Source: Centrapalus pauciflorus | Taxonomy: Eukaryota > Streptophyta > Magnoliopsida > Asterales > Asteraceae | Reading direction: 5' to 3' | NCBI GenBank assembly: GCA_020465985.1 | Contig: JAANYP010002881.1 | Coordinates: 576,632 to 640,631, forward strand | Length of the DNA stretch: 64,000 nt | Shown: in pieces, positions 1 through 11,394 of the stretch | How the letters are laid out: every line of letters starts with the position of its first letter | Position numbering within the stretch: the stretch's first letter is position 1 | Notes under the pieces: model-generated | Told to the model about the DNA's origin: nothing | Database searches by the model: none | What the model saw: the letters and a program-made list of their open reading frames with translations, nothing else | Position numbers and translations under genes: made by a program

Positions 1-227
1 ATCTCCAATTACTACTAAACCGGTTATTATCTCAACCGATTAAAATTACACGTAATAGCAATCTACTTTACTGACTCACGTGCAATTTATCAATCAAAAT
101 TTACCAACTCATTGAGGCGACTCTTAAAGCCAATAAATAAATTACACGTACCTGCTGCTAGATTCCGGATGTTACACGTTTGATTCATGAATTTTTTGGG
201 ATACACTAGGATTTGCATATAAAATCC

Positions 228-463
228 TATGTTTGGTTCGCAAATTTCAGTAAGGATTTAAAATCCTAGAATTTCTTAAATCATTTACTTCTTTGTTATT
301 TAAAAACTCAGTCTTCTCTCTAGGATTTTAAATCCTAATTACCTTGCATTCTTCAGATTAACAAATTTTCCTTAAAATATAATGCTTAATTTTGACAAAA
401 TTCTGACAAATGAAAATGCTTCATAATGCAAATCTCTAAAAAAAAATTCTGCGAACCAAACAT
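228..463. mobile_element. small TIR element (MITE)
   Basis: The two ends are inverted copies: ATGTTTGGTTCGCA at 228-241 and its complement at 450-463. Just inside, the AGGATTTAAAATCCT-type sequence occurs again in inverted form, so the whole 236-bp unit can fold back. No coding sequence is present. I could not define a target duplication, so the superfamily is open. Bases 1-227 show nothing I recognise. Confidence 0.55.
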
Positions 464-622
464 GTATTTGTATTGTTTACCGTATTTTGCTTGTAGAAGA
501 GGAAAAAAATGCAATAGTTATTGGTCAAAAGGTAGAAGGAAAAAATAACTTCAACAAAGTAGGAGTTCTGGGATCTTTCCTTCAATTTAATCAATTCTTG
601 ATGATCAAGACACCAGCAGTAT

Positions 623-630
623 TTATAAAT
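623..630 (+). promoter_or_regulatory. TATA box of the small gene at 729
   Basis: TTATAAAT lies about 100 bases upstream of the ATG at 729, leaving room for a start site near 655 and a 5' leader of about 75 bases rich in A and C, as plant leaders often are. This is positional evidence only. Confidence 0.35.
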
Positions 631-728
631 GCTGATTATTTCGTATCTCATAGACTCATACATATATAACGTTCCAACGTAAATTTATAATTCCAAAGAA
701 ACAAAACAATATCAACAGCTTGATAAAG

Positions 729-932
729 ATGGGTGGCAAAGACAATAAGCTTGTAAACTGGTTCTCATCAACAATCAAATCAATGTTGGGTTGCTTTACT
801 TTCGTGTCAAATTCAAAAGAACATAAAAGCACCATGAATTCAGAAGCTGCAGTCACGCTATCTGGGGCAGAGGCAACCATGATCGCAGCCGCTAAGCACT
901 TCTCCACCGCCCATAAAGTTCGACTAATTTAG
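729..932 (+). CDS. possible small single-exon gene, 67 aa, unknown function
   Basis: The frame runs from ATG at 729 to TAG at 932. The start has a favourable context (A at -3, G at +4) and a TATA-like box about 100 bases upstream. The predicted protein is basic and Ser/Ala-rich, beginning MGGKDNKLVNWF and ending AAAKHFSTAHKVRLI. It has no membrane segment or recognisable motif. The last part (SGAEATMIAAAKHF) looks like an amphipathic helix. Base composition is clearly richer in GC than the surrounding DNA, which supports coding. I do not recognise a family. It could be a lineage-specific small gene or a chance frame. Confidence 0.4.
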   Translation: MGGKDNKLVNWFSSTIKSMLGCFTFVSNSKEHKSTMNSEAAVTLSGAEATMIAAAKHFSTAHKVRLI

Positions 933-1429
933 CTACATAAAGTGATCCCAGGGTGAAAAGGTCTTGTAACTAAGATAAAGTGACATTGACAAGATTAGGA
1001 GGCCAAAAGGACGGTCACCAATCAATTATTGTTAGATGTCCAGGATATGTTTTCATGAGTTGCAGTGTTGCACCATGAATACAATACAATATTTGTGAAG
1101 TAACTCTAGGAAACATCACAAAATCATCCGTGATGATGGCTTATAGCCAAACACCTTAATCAAAAAGACATTTACAGAATATCATATTCATTTCTTGTAG
1201 CAAATGACAAGCAGTGTAACCTTTTATCTGCGTCTTATGTACCCTCTGTGTTCTGCAATTGAAAGAATATTTCATAAACATAGAAAAATTATGATAAAAA
1301 TTGAAAGAATATTTCATAAACACAACCCCATATTAATTGACTTTTAGCCAAAACTTAAATTCAATTTAAAATATAATTAATTTTTATAATTTGCTTTAGT
1401 TTTTGTTTTTCTTTTGCAAATTAAGGTAC
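933..1429. other. intergenic, possible 3' UTR of the small gene
   Basis: There is no coding frame. The first 200 bases are less AT-rich than what follows and could be the 3' UTR of the gene at 729. The motif GAAAGAATATTTCATAAACA occurs twice (about 1260 and 1301) as a short direct repeat. Confidence 0.4.
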
Positions 1430-1650
1430 ATTTGCAGCGACTGTCGTCGCGAATGATGGCTCCAAAAATATTATTTTTCTATTAATTCAGCGTCGCAAAA
1501 GGGAACAAAGTCGTCACGAATGACGACGACATGTCAGTTGTCACAATTGTTCATCTTGGAGACAAAGTTTTTGTGGCGAGTACTTTTAGGCGACGTTAAT
1601 CGCCGCAAAGAATGTATTAGCGACGACATATGGTATTTCATGATTATGTA
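1430..1650. mobile_element. degraded CACTA-like subterminal repeat region
   Basis: Short motifs of the GCGACG/CGTCGC type recur in both orientations (for example at about 1435, 1447, 1490, 1510, 1590 and 1600). This resembles the subterminal transposase-binding repeats of the better preserved CACTA element at 17653-18160 and the remnant at 42990-43408. No CACTA terminus is visible, so this is an eroded copy at best. Confidence 0.4.
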
Positions 1651-3726
1651 TGAAAAGAAATGCAATTAAAAAGTTACAAGATTTTATATTGCCACGCTTT
1701 TGGCATGACGGAACTTACTAAGCTGTTTTTTCTCGACATAACATATAAAATAGAATTTGCAATTTGGGTACAAACTTTGATGCCTATATATGTTTTGGCT
1801 TGAGACTCTCATAGTTCACACAAGCATTAAGTTGAAGGATGTAAAATGCATATGTGATATATATGCAGGGGCCAAAAAAAGAAAATTTCGCAGCAAAGGT
1901 TATTTTTAATCTTTTGGGGATAACGGTGGCCGATTGGCCGTGGGGGAGTTGGTGTACCCGACTTTTGTCAATGATGGGTTTGTTTACGCATCTTTTGGTT
2001 GGTAGCGTACGTAATGCGGTAATGGGACACACTTCTTTGTATATTTTATCTTCTAAATTTATATTTTAAACATATCGTACATTACATTTAATTACATCTA
2101 AATATTATAATATTAGCATATACCATTGCAATAATTAACAAGTTATGTGGTTCACGCGTTGCGACGGATGTATCGTTATGTATTTTTTATTAATAAAGTA
2201 AAAAAAAGGTAAAATCGTATCAAATTAAATTATACTCTAAAAATGTTTAAAAACTCCAATAAATTTATAATTTATAATGAACCTAGAAAAAATAAACCAA
2301 ACATTTTGATGTACATTGATTTAAAACACTACACTTGTTGTGTTGTGAATGCAACTTATATATCTAAATAAAAAAGAATAAGAAATATATTTTTTAATCT
2401 TATTATATTATTAATTTTAAGTTACATGGTGTTTTAATTATTAATTCATATATATGAAAATTTATTAATTCAACTATTTTTTTTTATGTTTTCAAGTCTA
2501 GGTTTATTTTTTTTAACTTCATTTTTTAGTCTGATTTAATTAAAAATAAACCAATAGGATGGATATATATAATACTTCATTACTAATCACTATATGGATA
2601 CTTTAAAAATTATTAATTTTGATAGTTCTTTTGTTAGTAGATTTTTATATTATAGTTTAATGAAAAAACAAATCAATAAATTACATATATTAATTTGGAT
2701 TGGTTTTTTTTGTTTGATTGTATTTTGAGTATATTAATATTTTCATGTTAGAAAAAAAATACAAAAAATTTTATGTAAATTAGACACACACTCACACTCA
2801 CACTCATAGTTATAATAAACAATTTTTTTTAATGAAAAATGATATAAAATGTAAATTTGTAGTGTTAAATTAAATATATTCAATATTGATTTTCTCTTGT
2901 CACATATACCAATAATTTAAAAAAGATGCCATAAACATAAATATTTTTTATAGTTACTATAAAATAAATTTAATGTTATAACAATTTAATACATGTAATT
3001 TCTCATATGCAAGAAAAATATTATTGATGATATATGAATCACATGTTATATTTAATGTAGAAAAATTTTATTAATAAAATATTAATGATAAATTTATTAT
3101 TTAATACTTTATAGGATACTTAAATAATAAAACAACTATTATACATGGTAACAGAAAATAGTTAATGGTGAATGTTAGAAAACCCTCATTAAATTATAGT
3201 TAAATGGTGTTTTGAAAAAAAAACCCACCAATGAATAATAAATTTATTAGTAAATAATGTATATATGTATAATAATAAGCATGGTTGTAATAAGTAATTG
3301 AAGTTGTTTAATAAGCTTTTTGTAAAGTATAAAGCTATAACACGTGTAAATTGATCATAATATTAACAATTGAATAATACATGAAAAAGGAATTGCTTAG
3401 AGAGCTATGTCATTAAAAACTAGCATAATCGATCCTCACGTTTAATGATGCAATTGTATTTCAATAATAAAAAATTTGCAATCATATTAATCATAATGCT
3501 TATTCATGAAATTAGAAATTAATAACAAAAACAATGTTAATGGGTCAATCTAATAACCTTATCCATTTGGGTCGATCAATTAACTAATTCTATATATTGG
3601 TAACATTTGTCACTTGATCCAATTATTTAAAAAAAAAAAATACAATGGCATATTATCATCTTTATACAAAAAATTCATACAAATTACGCAAACTACTCTT
3701 CTACAAATATTTATTATAGTAACTAA
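1651..3726. other. AT-rich intergenic DNA
   Basis: About 2 kb of strongly AT-rich sequence with frequent stops in all frames. A less AT-rich patch at 1850-2040 has an open frame of about 70 codons, but nothing in it looks like a protein family. No repeat ends or RNA genes were recognised. Confidence 0.5.
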
Positions 3727-4126
3727 CTAGTTTATTACCCGCGTATTACGCGGATATTTTTAATATATATAAAATATAATGAATTAAAAGGTAAATGTAT
3801 AAATATTATTTTTTAAAACAAAAAGTATATAAGAATGATTTTATTATGACCTATTAATTTTATATATTTCTAAATATATAAGAATAGTAATTATTTTCTT
3901 ATATTTTTTTAAAACTTTTCTTATATTATATTATAATCAATAAGTTAGTAGAGTATTAGATTTTATTTGATTTGAATTGAATTCAAAAGTAGATTATATT
4001 AGATTTGGATATATATTTAAATTTCTTTATTATTTTTAAACCTTAAATGTCACGTGTCGATTCATGGTGATGACACGTGGCTTCACCAGAATTGAGTATA
4101 ATTACTATTTTAATAGTATATATAGA
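3727..4126 (-). mobile_element. small non-autonomous Helitron
   Basis: Read on the minus strand the element begins with TC at 4126-4125, in TCTATATATACTATTAAAAT. It ends with a GC-rich hairpin (CCGCGTAATACGCGG, about 3752-3738), an eight-base spacer and CTAG at 3730-3727. The flanking bases are A before TC and T after CTAG, which is the A/T insertion rule of Helitrons. There is no coding capacity in 400 bp, so it would depend on an autonomous partner. The interior shares the GAATTCAATT..AAATCAAAT segment with the copy at 10140-10437. Confidence 0.7.
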
Positions 4127-5092
4127 TCATTGTCTTCATTATAGTATATTAACAAATATATGATGTTACCTAACTAACGTTTATCGTATTCCATATATAA
4201 CTATAAAAGAGAGTTTCTCGTCAATTGCATTTTCCACTAAATTTTGTCTCCAATGGGGCCAAAGTGTAAATAACAACCCATAAAGTATCGTGGAATATTA
4301 CTTTAAAGGTTTGGTGGGTACCAAATTTTTTAAGCTATAATGTTGGCTATAGATTTATCCATTCTTATTTTATTGAAAGTTCTAGATCTATAATCTATAT
4401 GAAAATTGTATTATTTTTTTAAGGATAATTCTATATTATTTGCCATAACGAACACTAGGTGAAAAACGAAATTGACGAACCCATTCTTATTTTTATTTAA
4501 TACTTCTAGATCTAAAACTTTATATAAAAATTGTATATGTTTATTAAGTCTATTTCCATTTTTGTTACGATGAAAAAAGACATTGATGAAAAGCTTTATA
4601 AGATTACATATTTTTATTATTTGTTTTTCTAAAAAGAAACTAAAAGGGAAGTTGCTATTACACAGTTACGCGAGATAAACGTAAGGGTAAATAAAATAAC
4701 GAGTAGGGATTGAAAGATGGATAGTAAGAACGAGAAAGAAATAAAAAATTAATACAAGAAACAGAAGTTAATAGAGCAATATATTTTTTCCTGGTAAGAT
4801 TGTCCTTGAGTAAATGTAAGATATAGTGATATATAGTGTACATGAAAACAACATCCTATGAGCCATGACTTACAAATGAAAAAAATAAACACAAATCAAG
4901 TGTTATTTTGTCTACTTAAATGTCATTTTTTTGAAATTAAATAAATTTTAAATGGTATCATTCAGAATTATATCTTGATGGTTAATTTATTAAAAATGAC
5001 CAACCTTTGTTGTAATATATAGCATAAATCGAATCATACATTTAGGTATTTTTAGATGAAGTATACAGTGTAATGACACCTATGTGTTCATT
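4127..5092. other. AT-rich intergenic DNA with a local duplication
   Basis: No gene is recognised. A segment around CCATTCTTATTTTATTGAAAG followed by TCTAGATCTA (about 4360-4410) recurs in diverged form at about 4480-4540, so there is an old tandem duplication of roughly 120 bp. Confidence 0.4.
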
Positions 5093-5401
5093 GTTTTATT
5101 ATTAATTAATAAAACCAACATGTTTTCATGTTTTTTTTTACGTTTTCGTCTTTCCATGTTATTTTTTCCATAAAAAACCTCAAGTTATTCTTTTCTTATT
5201 GGTTTAGTGAAATTTTGGACATTTGACCCCGGTTATAATTTGTGAACCGGGTTTTAAAAACTTGAAAAATCGGGTTCTAATGTCCAAATTTCACTAAACC
5301 AATAAGAAAAGAATAATTTGAGGTTTTTTATGGAAAAAATTAACATGGAGGGACGAAAACGCAAAAAACGCGAAAACATTTTGGTTTTTTTCATAATAAA
5401 C
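5093..5401. mobile_element. foldback MITE, copy 1 (family of 46641-46949)
   Basis: The element is an almost complete palindrome. The left half carries ACCAACATGTTTTCATG and TGGTTTAGTGAAATTTTGGA, and the right half carries their complements ending in TTTTTTCATAATAAAC. The same arrangement occurs at 46641-46949, where a 9-bp target duplication suggests a Mutator-like origin. It has no coding sequence. The left terminus is less well preserved here, so the edge is approximate. Confidence 0.65.
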
Positions 5402-5823
5402 TCAATTAATAATGCATGATTTAAACATTTTTTGCTCATTATATTTTTAGATTGATTTTTACATTAATATTATTAATTATACACATAAATATATAGATTT
5501 GTGTAGTTGTTGGTTAATTATTTGGTCGGATTAAGTAAAACCCAAAAAAACAAGGTTTGTGGAACAACATGGTGAAAGTTTGGGTTGGGCACATGTTATT
5601 TTCGCTTAAAGTGGTAATCATGTAAGGCCAGCGTGTCAATATATTATTGGATGAAAACATAAGTGGAGCCCGTTAGGACAACCCAAGACCAAAGCCGCTA
5701 CGCTCCTCCAATCGCCACCAGCTTTCCCAAGTTGACCGTTTTTGTTTTCTTACTTTTGTTTTTAGTCCGAAGCTGAACTCCCTCTTTAAAATAAACCATA
5801 TCACGACTTAACAAGGCGCACGT
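5402..5823. other. upstream region of the WIT-like gene
   Basis: Noncoding. From about 5600 the sequence becomes less AT-rich (CCAAGACCAAAGCCGCTACG, then CCACCAGCTTTCCCAAG), which fits a promoter-proximal region. I see no convincing TATA box, so the transcription start is not defined. Confidence 0.35.
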
Positions 5824-6878
5824 TAGCAACATTTACTCGATTTAATGGCGGAGATCCCTTTCGCTCAGTTTGCGGTGAACAGCAACCCATATTAATTTGA
5901 CTGGGACTGCTAATTTCTCAATCATCGTTCAGAATTCAACCGACACGATTACAACTCTGACTTCCATAGGTACGTAGAAGTCTCTTCATATGCTCTTCCC
6001 TCTGTTCTAATATATTTTTTGTTAATTTCTGCTCAATTGCTTATGGATGCGATGATGTGATTTATCTGAGTTTGTATAATTAAGTAGAAAATATCGATTC
6101 CTTTTGCTCATTAAGTATAAAAAAAAAACTTTGCTTTCTGGTTGGTTTGGTGTAAATTTGCCCTGCTTCAAGCTTAACTTTTGTTTGTTTGTTTGCTTGT
6201 TTTTTTTTACTTCTTTTTTTTTTTTTTGGGGGTGCTTTGTTATCTTGGTCTAGGGTTTATGTAATCCTGTTAATTTGAGGTTGTTGCCACATGAATTTGT
6301 GGGAAACTTTTTGATTTACCTTGTATTGTTGGATAATTTATGAGACCTATTCTTCTAAATGTTACCCCCTCTGTCCAAAAGTCCCATTTTTTATTTTTCA
6401 AATCTTTAATCGACAAGCATAAGTTCAGTATTTCTACTTCCAATTGGCCAATTCAGAAGGTAGTTTTTTCTCTGATGCTTATGCTCGCTCATTTCAAGAC
6501 ATGAAGTTAGCTTTTACTTTTGAGGCCAACCATAAGATTCTTAATTTACACATATGATTTCACTATTGTAGTATGTTTGTGACTCCAATAATTGTTCATA
6601 AGATAATCATAATTTCATGTAAAATTTGAATGTGAAATTAGTATGCTGATCTTAGTAAACGAAGAAAAATGCTTTCCATTTGACCTCAAAGGTCAAACCA
6701 TAGCCTCTTTTTCATAGCTGATAATGCCAGCTAACTCTTTGATCAAGAGCCTCTTTTTCAGATATGTCTTGTGTTGCATTATATCATCATTGGTTTTCAA
6801 TTCACCAACAATTATTCCAACCGCTTCTAGCCTTTTTGAGTTTTCATCTCTTTAAATTTGGTCTATTTTCTTCTACAG
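5824..6878 (+). other. 5' UTR exon and 5' UTR intron of the WIT-like gene
   Basis: A strong donor (CCATAG|GTACGT) at 5969/5970 and a matching acceptor (TTCTTCTACAG) ending at 6878 define an intron of 909 bases, 20 bases upstream of the ATG at 6899. The leader exon would end at 5969. Its 5' end is a guess near 5824. Long T-rich tracts inside the intron are typical of plant introns, and such leader introns often raise expression. That last point is general knowledge and not shown here. Confidence 0.55.
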
Positions 6879-6898
6879 GTTGAGAAAACTGAACAAGA

Positions 6899-9387
6899 AT
6901 GGATTCTGTTGCAACTTATAACAGCAATGTCATTAATCCAGAGTTAGTGCGCTTTCATGAGGGAGCCACTTCTGATGCCAAGGACATGGGAGAGATCGGA
7001 AACACCATGGAAATTTTAACTACAGTAGACCTAGAGTTGGCATACTCATCAGAGAAGTTACTGAATTTGGAAGGTCTTTTATTATATGTATTATCATGGG
7101 AAAATGACTTTGAAGCAATGGCTGGTGATGATGCCTCAGAGGAATTTGTCGAGAAGTCACTGACCATTGATCTGTTATTTAGTTTCTTGGATTCTGAGGT
7201 TAAAGAACTCAATGGTTCAATGGATTCTATTCAAGTTGACCTTGTCAATGCCCATCAAAAGCTGTATTCATGTAAACATATTGGAGAATTGTTCTCCATC
7301 GTTGAAAAGAAATTGCTTGATTCTGAGGACTCTTTGAAGCAATCACAAGAACATGTTCTTGAGATGAAGATGAAGTTGGCCAAACTTCAAATGACTTCAT
7401 TAGCTTTCAACCACAATGAATGTAAGTCAAAAGTCAAACATATTATTTATCAAAAATCTTATCTTTAAATGCATAAAGATAGCACCATCCATTCATCTCT
7501 GTAGTGTTTATCACATAAACAACACCACACCGGTTTTTTTTATATCTGAAATGTTTGAAGAATTTTGTTACGATTGAAGTTATAAATTTAGCTAGTTTGA
7601 CCCCAGAAGTGAACTTGATTGTTTTTTTGGTTCATCTGTGCATATAATGAGAAGAATCGAGTGAATTTGATTACTTCTGTGATGAGGTTTTTTGTTTACA
7701 TGGAAAATATAAAAGGTTTATCGGAAGAATTTCAATTTGCGGACATTGAAGTGAAGCCAAGACTTCAAACCATTGATAAAGTACATGTTCTTAGAATGCT
7801 GGAGAAATCTTTGTCGAGGGAGCTTGATCTTGAGAAGAAACTTACGCAATCAAAGCAAGATGAAGAAGATCTGAAACTAAAGTTACAGTTGACAGAACAA
7901 GTAGCGTACTTTATGGAAGAAGCAGCAGAGGTCGTTTGGGGTCGGTTTTTGGAGGCAGAGAATGCCTCTGTTGTGCTGATGGGAGTTTCAAGAGACCTGG
8001 TGGCACAACACCAACTTCATCAATTTAATCTCAATGGTTTTAATCAAAGAGAAGGCGAGTTTAGATTAAAACTTGAAAACTGCATCAAACTGTTGAATGC
8101 GAAAGATGCTTCTATAGAAAAACTCAATAGCAGAATCACACAGCTAGTTGCAGATAATCTTGAAGTATCAACATTACGGGAAAAAGTCAAATCGCTAGAA
8201 GAAAAGGTTAACGAATCTGAATCTAACCTGAAGAAGGTGAACGCAACATATGAATCATTTCAAGAACACGTACGAGAAATGGAAAGCATGATAGAGTCAT
8301 TAAAAGAAAACGTTTACACAGCAGAAAATAGGGCTGATACAGCGGAGGGGAAGGTAGCTCAGCTGACAGATTCAAACATTGAGTTAAGCGAAGAAATGAG
8401 ATTTCTTAAAGGAAACCATGAGGACAGCTCGAAAAAGATGGGTTTACTTGAGAAACAATCAAGAGAACTTGAAATTCAGTTGCAGCATGCAAAGGCATCT
8501 TCTGAAGCCGGTCAAGAACAACAAAACATGCTGTATTCTGCAATATGGGATATGGAGACATTGATAGATGAATTGAAGCAAAAAGTTTCGACAGCTGAAC
8601 TCAAGGCCGAAAACGCTGAGGACCGGTGTTTGTTGTTGGCTGATACCAACTCAGAATTGACTAAAGAGATCGAATTTCTAAGAGCTGAAGTTGAATCACT
8701 TGAAACCTCTTTGAGTCACGCTAATATTGAGAAAATGGCTAGTGCGAAGGATATCAGCATTAAGACGAAGCTTATTATGGACAAGGTCTTGCAACTTGCC
8801 ACAGAACGTGAGCGTATCACAAAGCAGGTATGTCATTATTTCTGTGAAAAAGATTTAACTTCCATATACTATAAAAACCGAATACTATATCCATACATGC
8901 TTTCTCTTTCAGTTGCACTCTCAAACGGAGGAGAAAAGGATTTTGATGGAAACACTACAGAAAATTAATAAGGATGTATACAGAAGCATATATCCGAAAG
9001 AAATTAAAGATGCAACATTGAGTGAAAAGTTAAGACAAAACTCAATAAAGTCCTTATCAGAGCGTATAAAGGCAGGTATCCATTCACAGTTTTTTTTTTA
9101 ATTTAAAAAACCAAATTTGACCTTCATCAAGCTTTATATCTAACATCCTGAAACAGGGTGAAGAAATAGAAGTTATAAACGACAATTCTACTAATGAACC
9201 TGAACCAGAGTCATCAGTTACTGATTCAAACCCGAGTTTGGATTTGGATGAAATAGAACTAGAAGAACCCCATTCTAGAAGCACAAGAAAGCTTGTGTTT
9301 CGAGCCATCTTTGTGCTGTTGCTCTCGGTGTTGGCTGCGTTCTTCATCAACTGGAACCCAGATGGTTCTGATGTTAATGCGGGTTGA
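6899..9387 (+). CDS. WIT1: WPP domain-interacting tail-anchored protein (WIT1/WIT2-like)
   Basis: WIT proteins sit in the plant outer nuclear envelope, bind WPP-domain proteins such as RanGAP and join the SUN-WIP-WIT bridge. Proposed exons are 6899-7421, 7716-8827, 8913-9071 and 9157-9387, giving about 674 aa, close to the Arabidopsis lengths. Splicing is supported by phase at the first two junctions. The N-terminal part carries the family signature (ILTTVDLELAYSSEKL near residue 40). Long coiled coils follow from about residue 175 to 590, containing SLSRELDLEKKLTQSKQDEE. The C-terminus is a tail anchor at about 647-663 (AIFVLLLSVLAAFFI) after an acidic stretch. The last intron is unusual: with the obvious GT donor at 9076 and the CAG acceptor at 9156 the frame closes at once. 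Frame is kept either by a GC donor after 9071 with that acceptor, or by the GT donor with an AAG acceptor ending at 9163. Family assignment is firm; WIT1 versus WIT2 is not. Confidence 0.85.
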
Positions 9388-10139
9388 TTTAGCCTTCTTT
9401 CACTAAAAGGTATTATTTTTTTTATGTAACAATTTTATAGGGTGACAATCATGTAGTTTGTGTATATGTTGAACATGGGGTTTTCATAGTTGACTGTGAA
9501 CACTGTACATAAATTTTTGATTGGTTGGATGAATGCAGCCCGTTAGTGTTTGTTGTTTTGGAAATGAAATTTGAATAAAATGAATTCAGATGAAATTGGA
9601 ATTTATTTTTACTTTTGGTTCGTGAACTTAATTTTGAATGAATAGAATTTAATTTATACCCCGCTATTAATCTATTTGTATCTATAGATACTGTTATACA
9701 AGTAACTAAAATGAGATTTGTCATCTTATTATGTTGTCACTTGTCATCTTTATTTATTGACATATTTATTTTAATTACCTATTTTTAAAATAATTAACTT
9801 TAATTTAATAATTAGATAAAACCATATAACTAACTAACTAACAATATTTCACCTAAAATCTCTCCATCATTTAGTTTGAGCTAATAAATTCTATTCTCCT
9901 ATTTTATTAATTACATTTTAAAATATAGAACTAGATTTCATACGTAAATAAATCATAAAACAATTTATTTTATAATTAACATTATAATTTCTCGCTAACT
10001 TTTTTTATATAATGTTTTTATGTAAATCTAAATTTAAAATGTCACTGTCACTAATTTATTTTTCCTACAATTTGATATAATTTATTTTTCTTCGAATAAC
10101 TTTTAATACGAGTCAATCTAAAGTAATAATATTTATATA
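9388..10139. other. 3' UTR of the WIT-like gene, then AT-rich intergenic DNA
   Basis: The first 200-250 bases are T/G-rich and 3' UTR-like, with AATAAA-type hexamers near 9574. From about 9720 onward the sequence is AT-rich with no recognised feature. Confidence 0.4.
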
Positions 10140-10437
10140 TCTATATAAGTACCACACTTTTTTTAAGTGTCTATAAATCTATAATATAAATAAATAAATC
10201 GTTACATGTCAGCTTTTCTTTAAATTAACACGTGTTACAAACTTCTTTTACTTATCATATTAAAATCTAATTTAGAATTCAATTTAAATCAAATCAATTC
10301 AAATTTAAAATAATGTAATATTAAATTAACTAAAACTCAATAAACACTAATTTGTATAATTACTTTATATATTATTAGAAATGTTTATTTTAATTTTCTT
10401 TAAATTAACTCATGTATTTACATGGGTAATAACCTAG
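10140..10437 (+). mobile_element. small non-autonomous Helitron
   Basis: The proposed 5' end is A|TCTATATAAG at 10140. The 3' end has a perfect palindrome CATGTATTTACATG (10411-10424), a nine-base spacer and CTAG at 10434-10437 followed by T. The interior shares the GAATTCAATTTAAATCAAAT region with the minus-strand Helitron at 3727-4126. The 3' end is convincing. The 5' end rests on the TCTATATA start and the A/T rule only. Confidence 0.6.
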
Positions 10438-11330
10438 TATTATAATAAAAGAGAACATTCTATTGCCACATGTTATGCCATCAATATATTATTTTTTAGG
10501 TTTCCTTCCTATTTTTCCTAAAATGAAACCAACGCTATTTGGCAATACGTATTTCACTTAATTCATTAATAATGATTAATTAAGTTTGAAACTAAAATTT
10601 AATTTTATCTAAATTAACTAAGACTATTTTAGTAAATGGTCTTAATTACTTCAATTATTAAAATCCACCACAGTGAAAATAAAAATCTAACTCTAACGCT
10701 TGAAGATCTATAATATGCTTCATATTATATAAAATTTCAATAAATTCAGTATGTCAGTTTACTACCATCTCAAATTATCAATGAAATGGATGAGTTGTCA
10801 AACAACTCATGAACTTATTTTTAAATGGTAGGACAATGTCAAAAATTTCCTTGAAATATTCTGACAAAAATGACGTTTCAGGCAAGAAAGGTTGTTCTGG
10901 CGATATATTAGGTGACTGGTTCAACAAGTCATTTTAGATATTTAAATAATTGAAAAATAAGTTTAAGTACTTAAATGATAAACCTATGAAAGTTGGTTGA
11001 TTTTTTCAATATTAACGTTTTCTTTTAATATGAAGATATTTTTTTTAATTTATTATCGAGTGTGTCTAAATTAAGTTGATTGTTTAGGAAAATTTTTTAT
11101 TGTTTGTTTCCCATGTTGAACGAACTTTCTAATTTATCTTTTAATTGAATTTTCTAATATAAAAAATAGACGTGTGATTAAGTATGTTGCCTGAATAATT
11201 ATTTGTTTACAAACAAATATTAAATTATATGTAGATTCTAAATTATAGTATAATTAATTTTTTTACATCTTATTTCACCAAACACACCACCTATATTAAG
11301 AAAATAAGAGTAAAGAACGACGACGTACGC
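10438..11330. other. AT-rich intergenic DNA
   Basis: No gene is recognised. The sequence right after the Helitron (AATAAAAGAGAACATTCTATTGCCACATG) resembles the start of another small element, but I could not find its partner end. Confidence 0.4.
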
Positions 11331-11335
11331 CTTAG

Positions 11336-11368
11336 AAACCCTAGAACTACAAGGTCTGTGTATAAATA
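11336..11368 (+). promoter_or_regulatory. telo-box and TATA box of a noncoding or snoRNA-host unit
   Basis: A telo-box (AAACCCTA, 11336-11343) is followed by a TATA box (TATAAATA, 11361-11368), with a C/A-rich stretch right after it, so transcription probably starts near 11395. In plants telo-boxes are common in promoters of ribosomal-protein and snoRNA genes, which fits the snoRNA found downstream. The motifs are directly visible; the functional reading is inference. Confidence 0.55.
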
Positions 11369-11394
11369 TCATCAGCATACAACTCCAAATCTCC

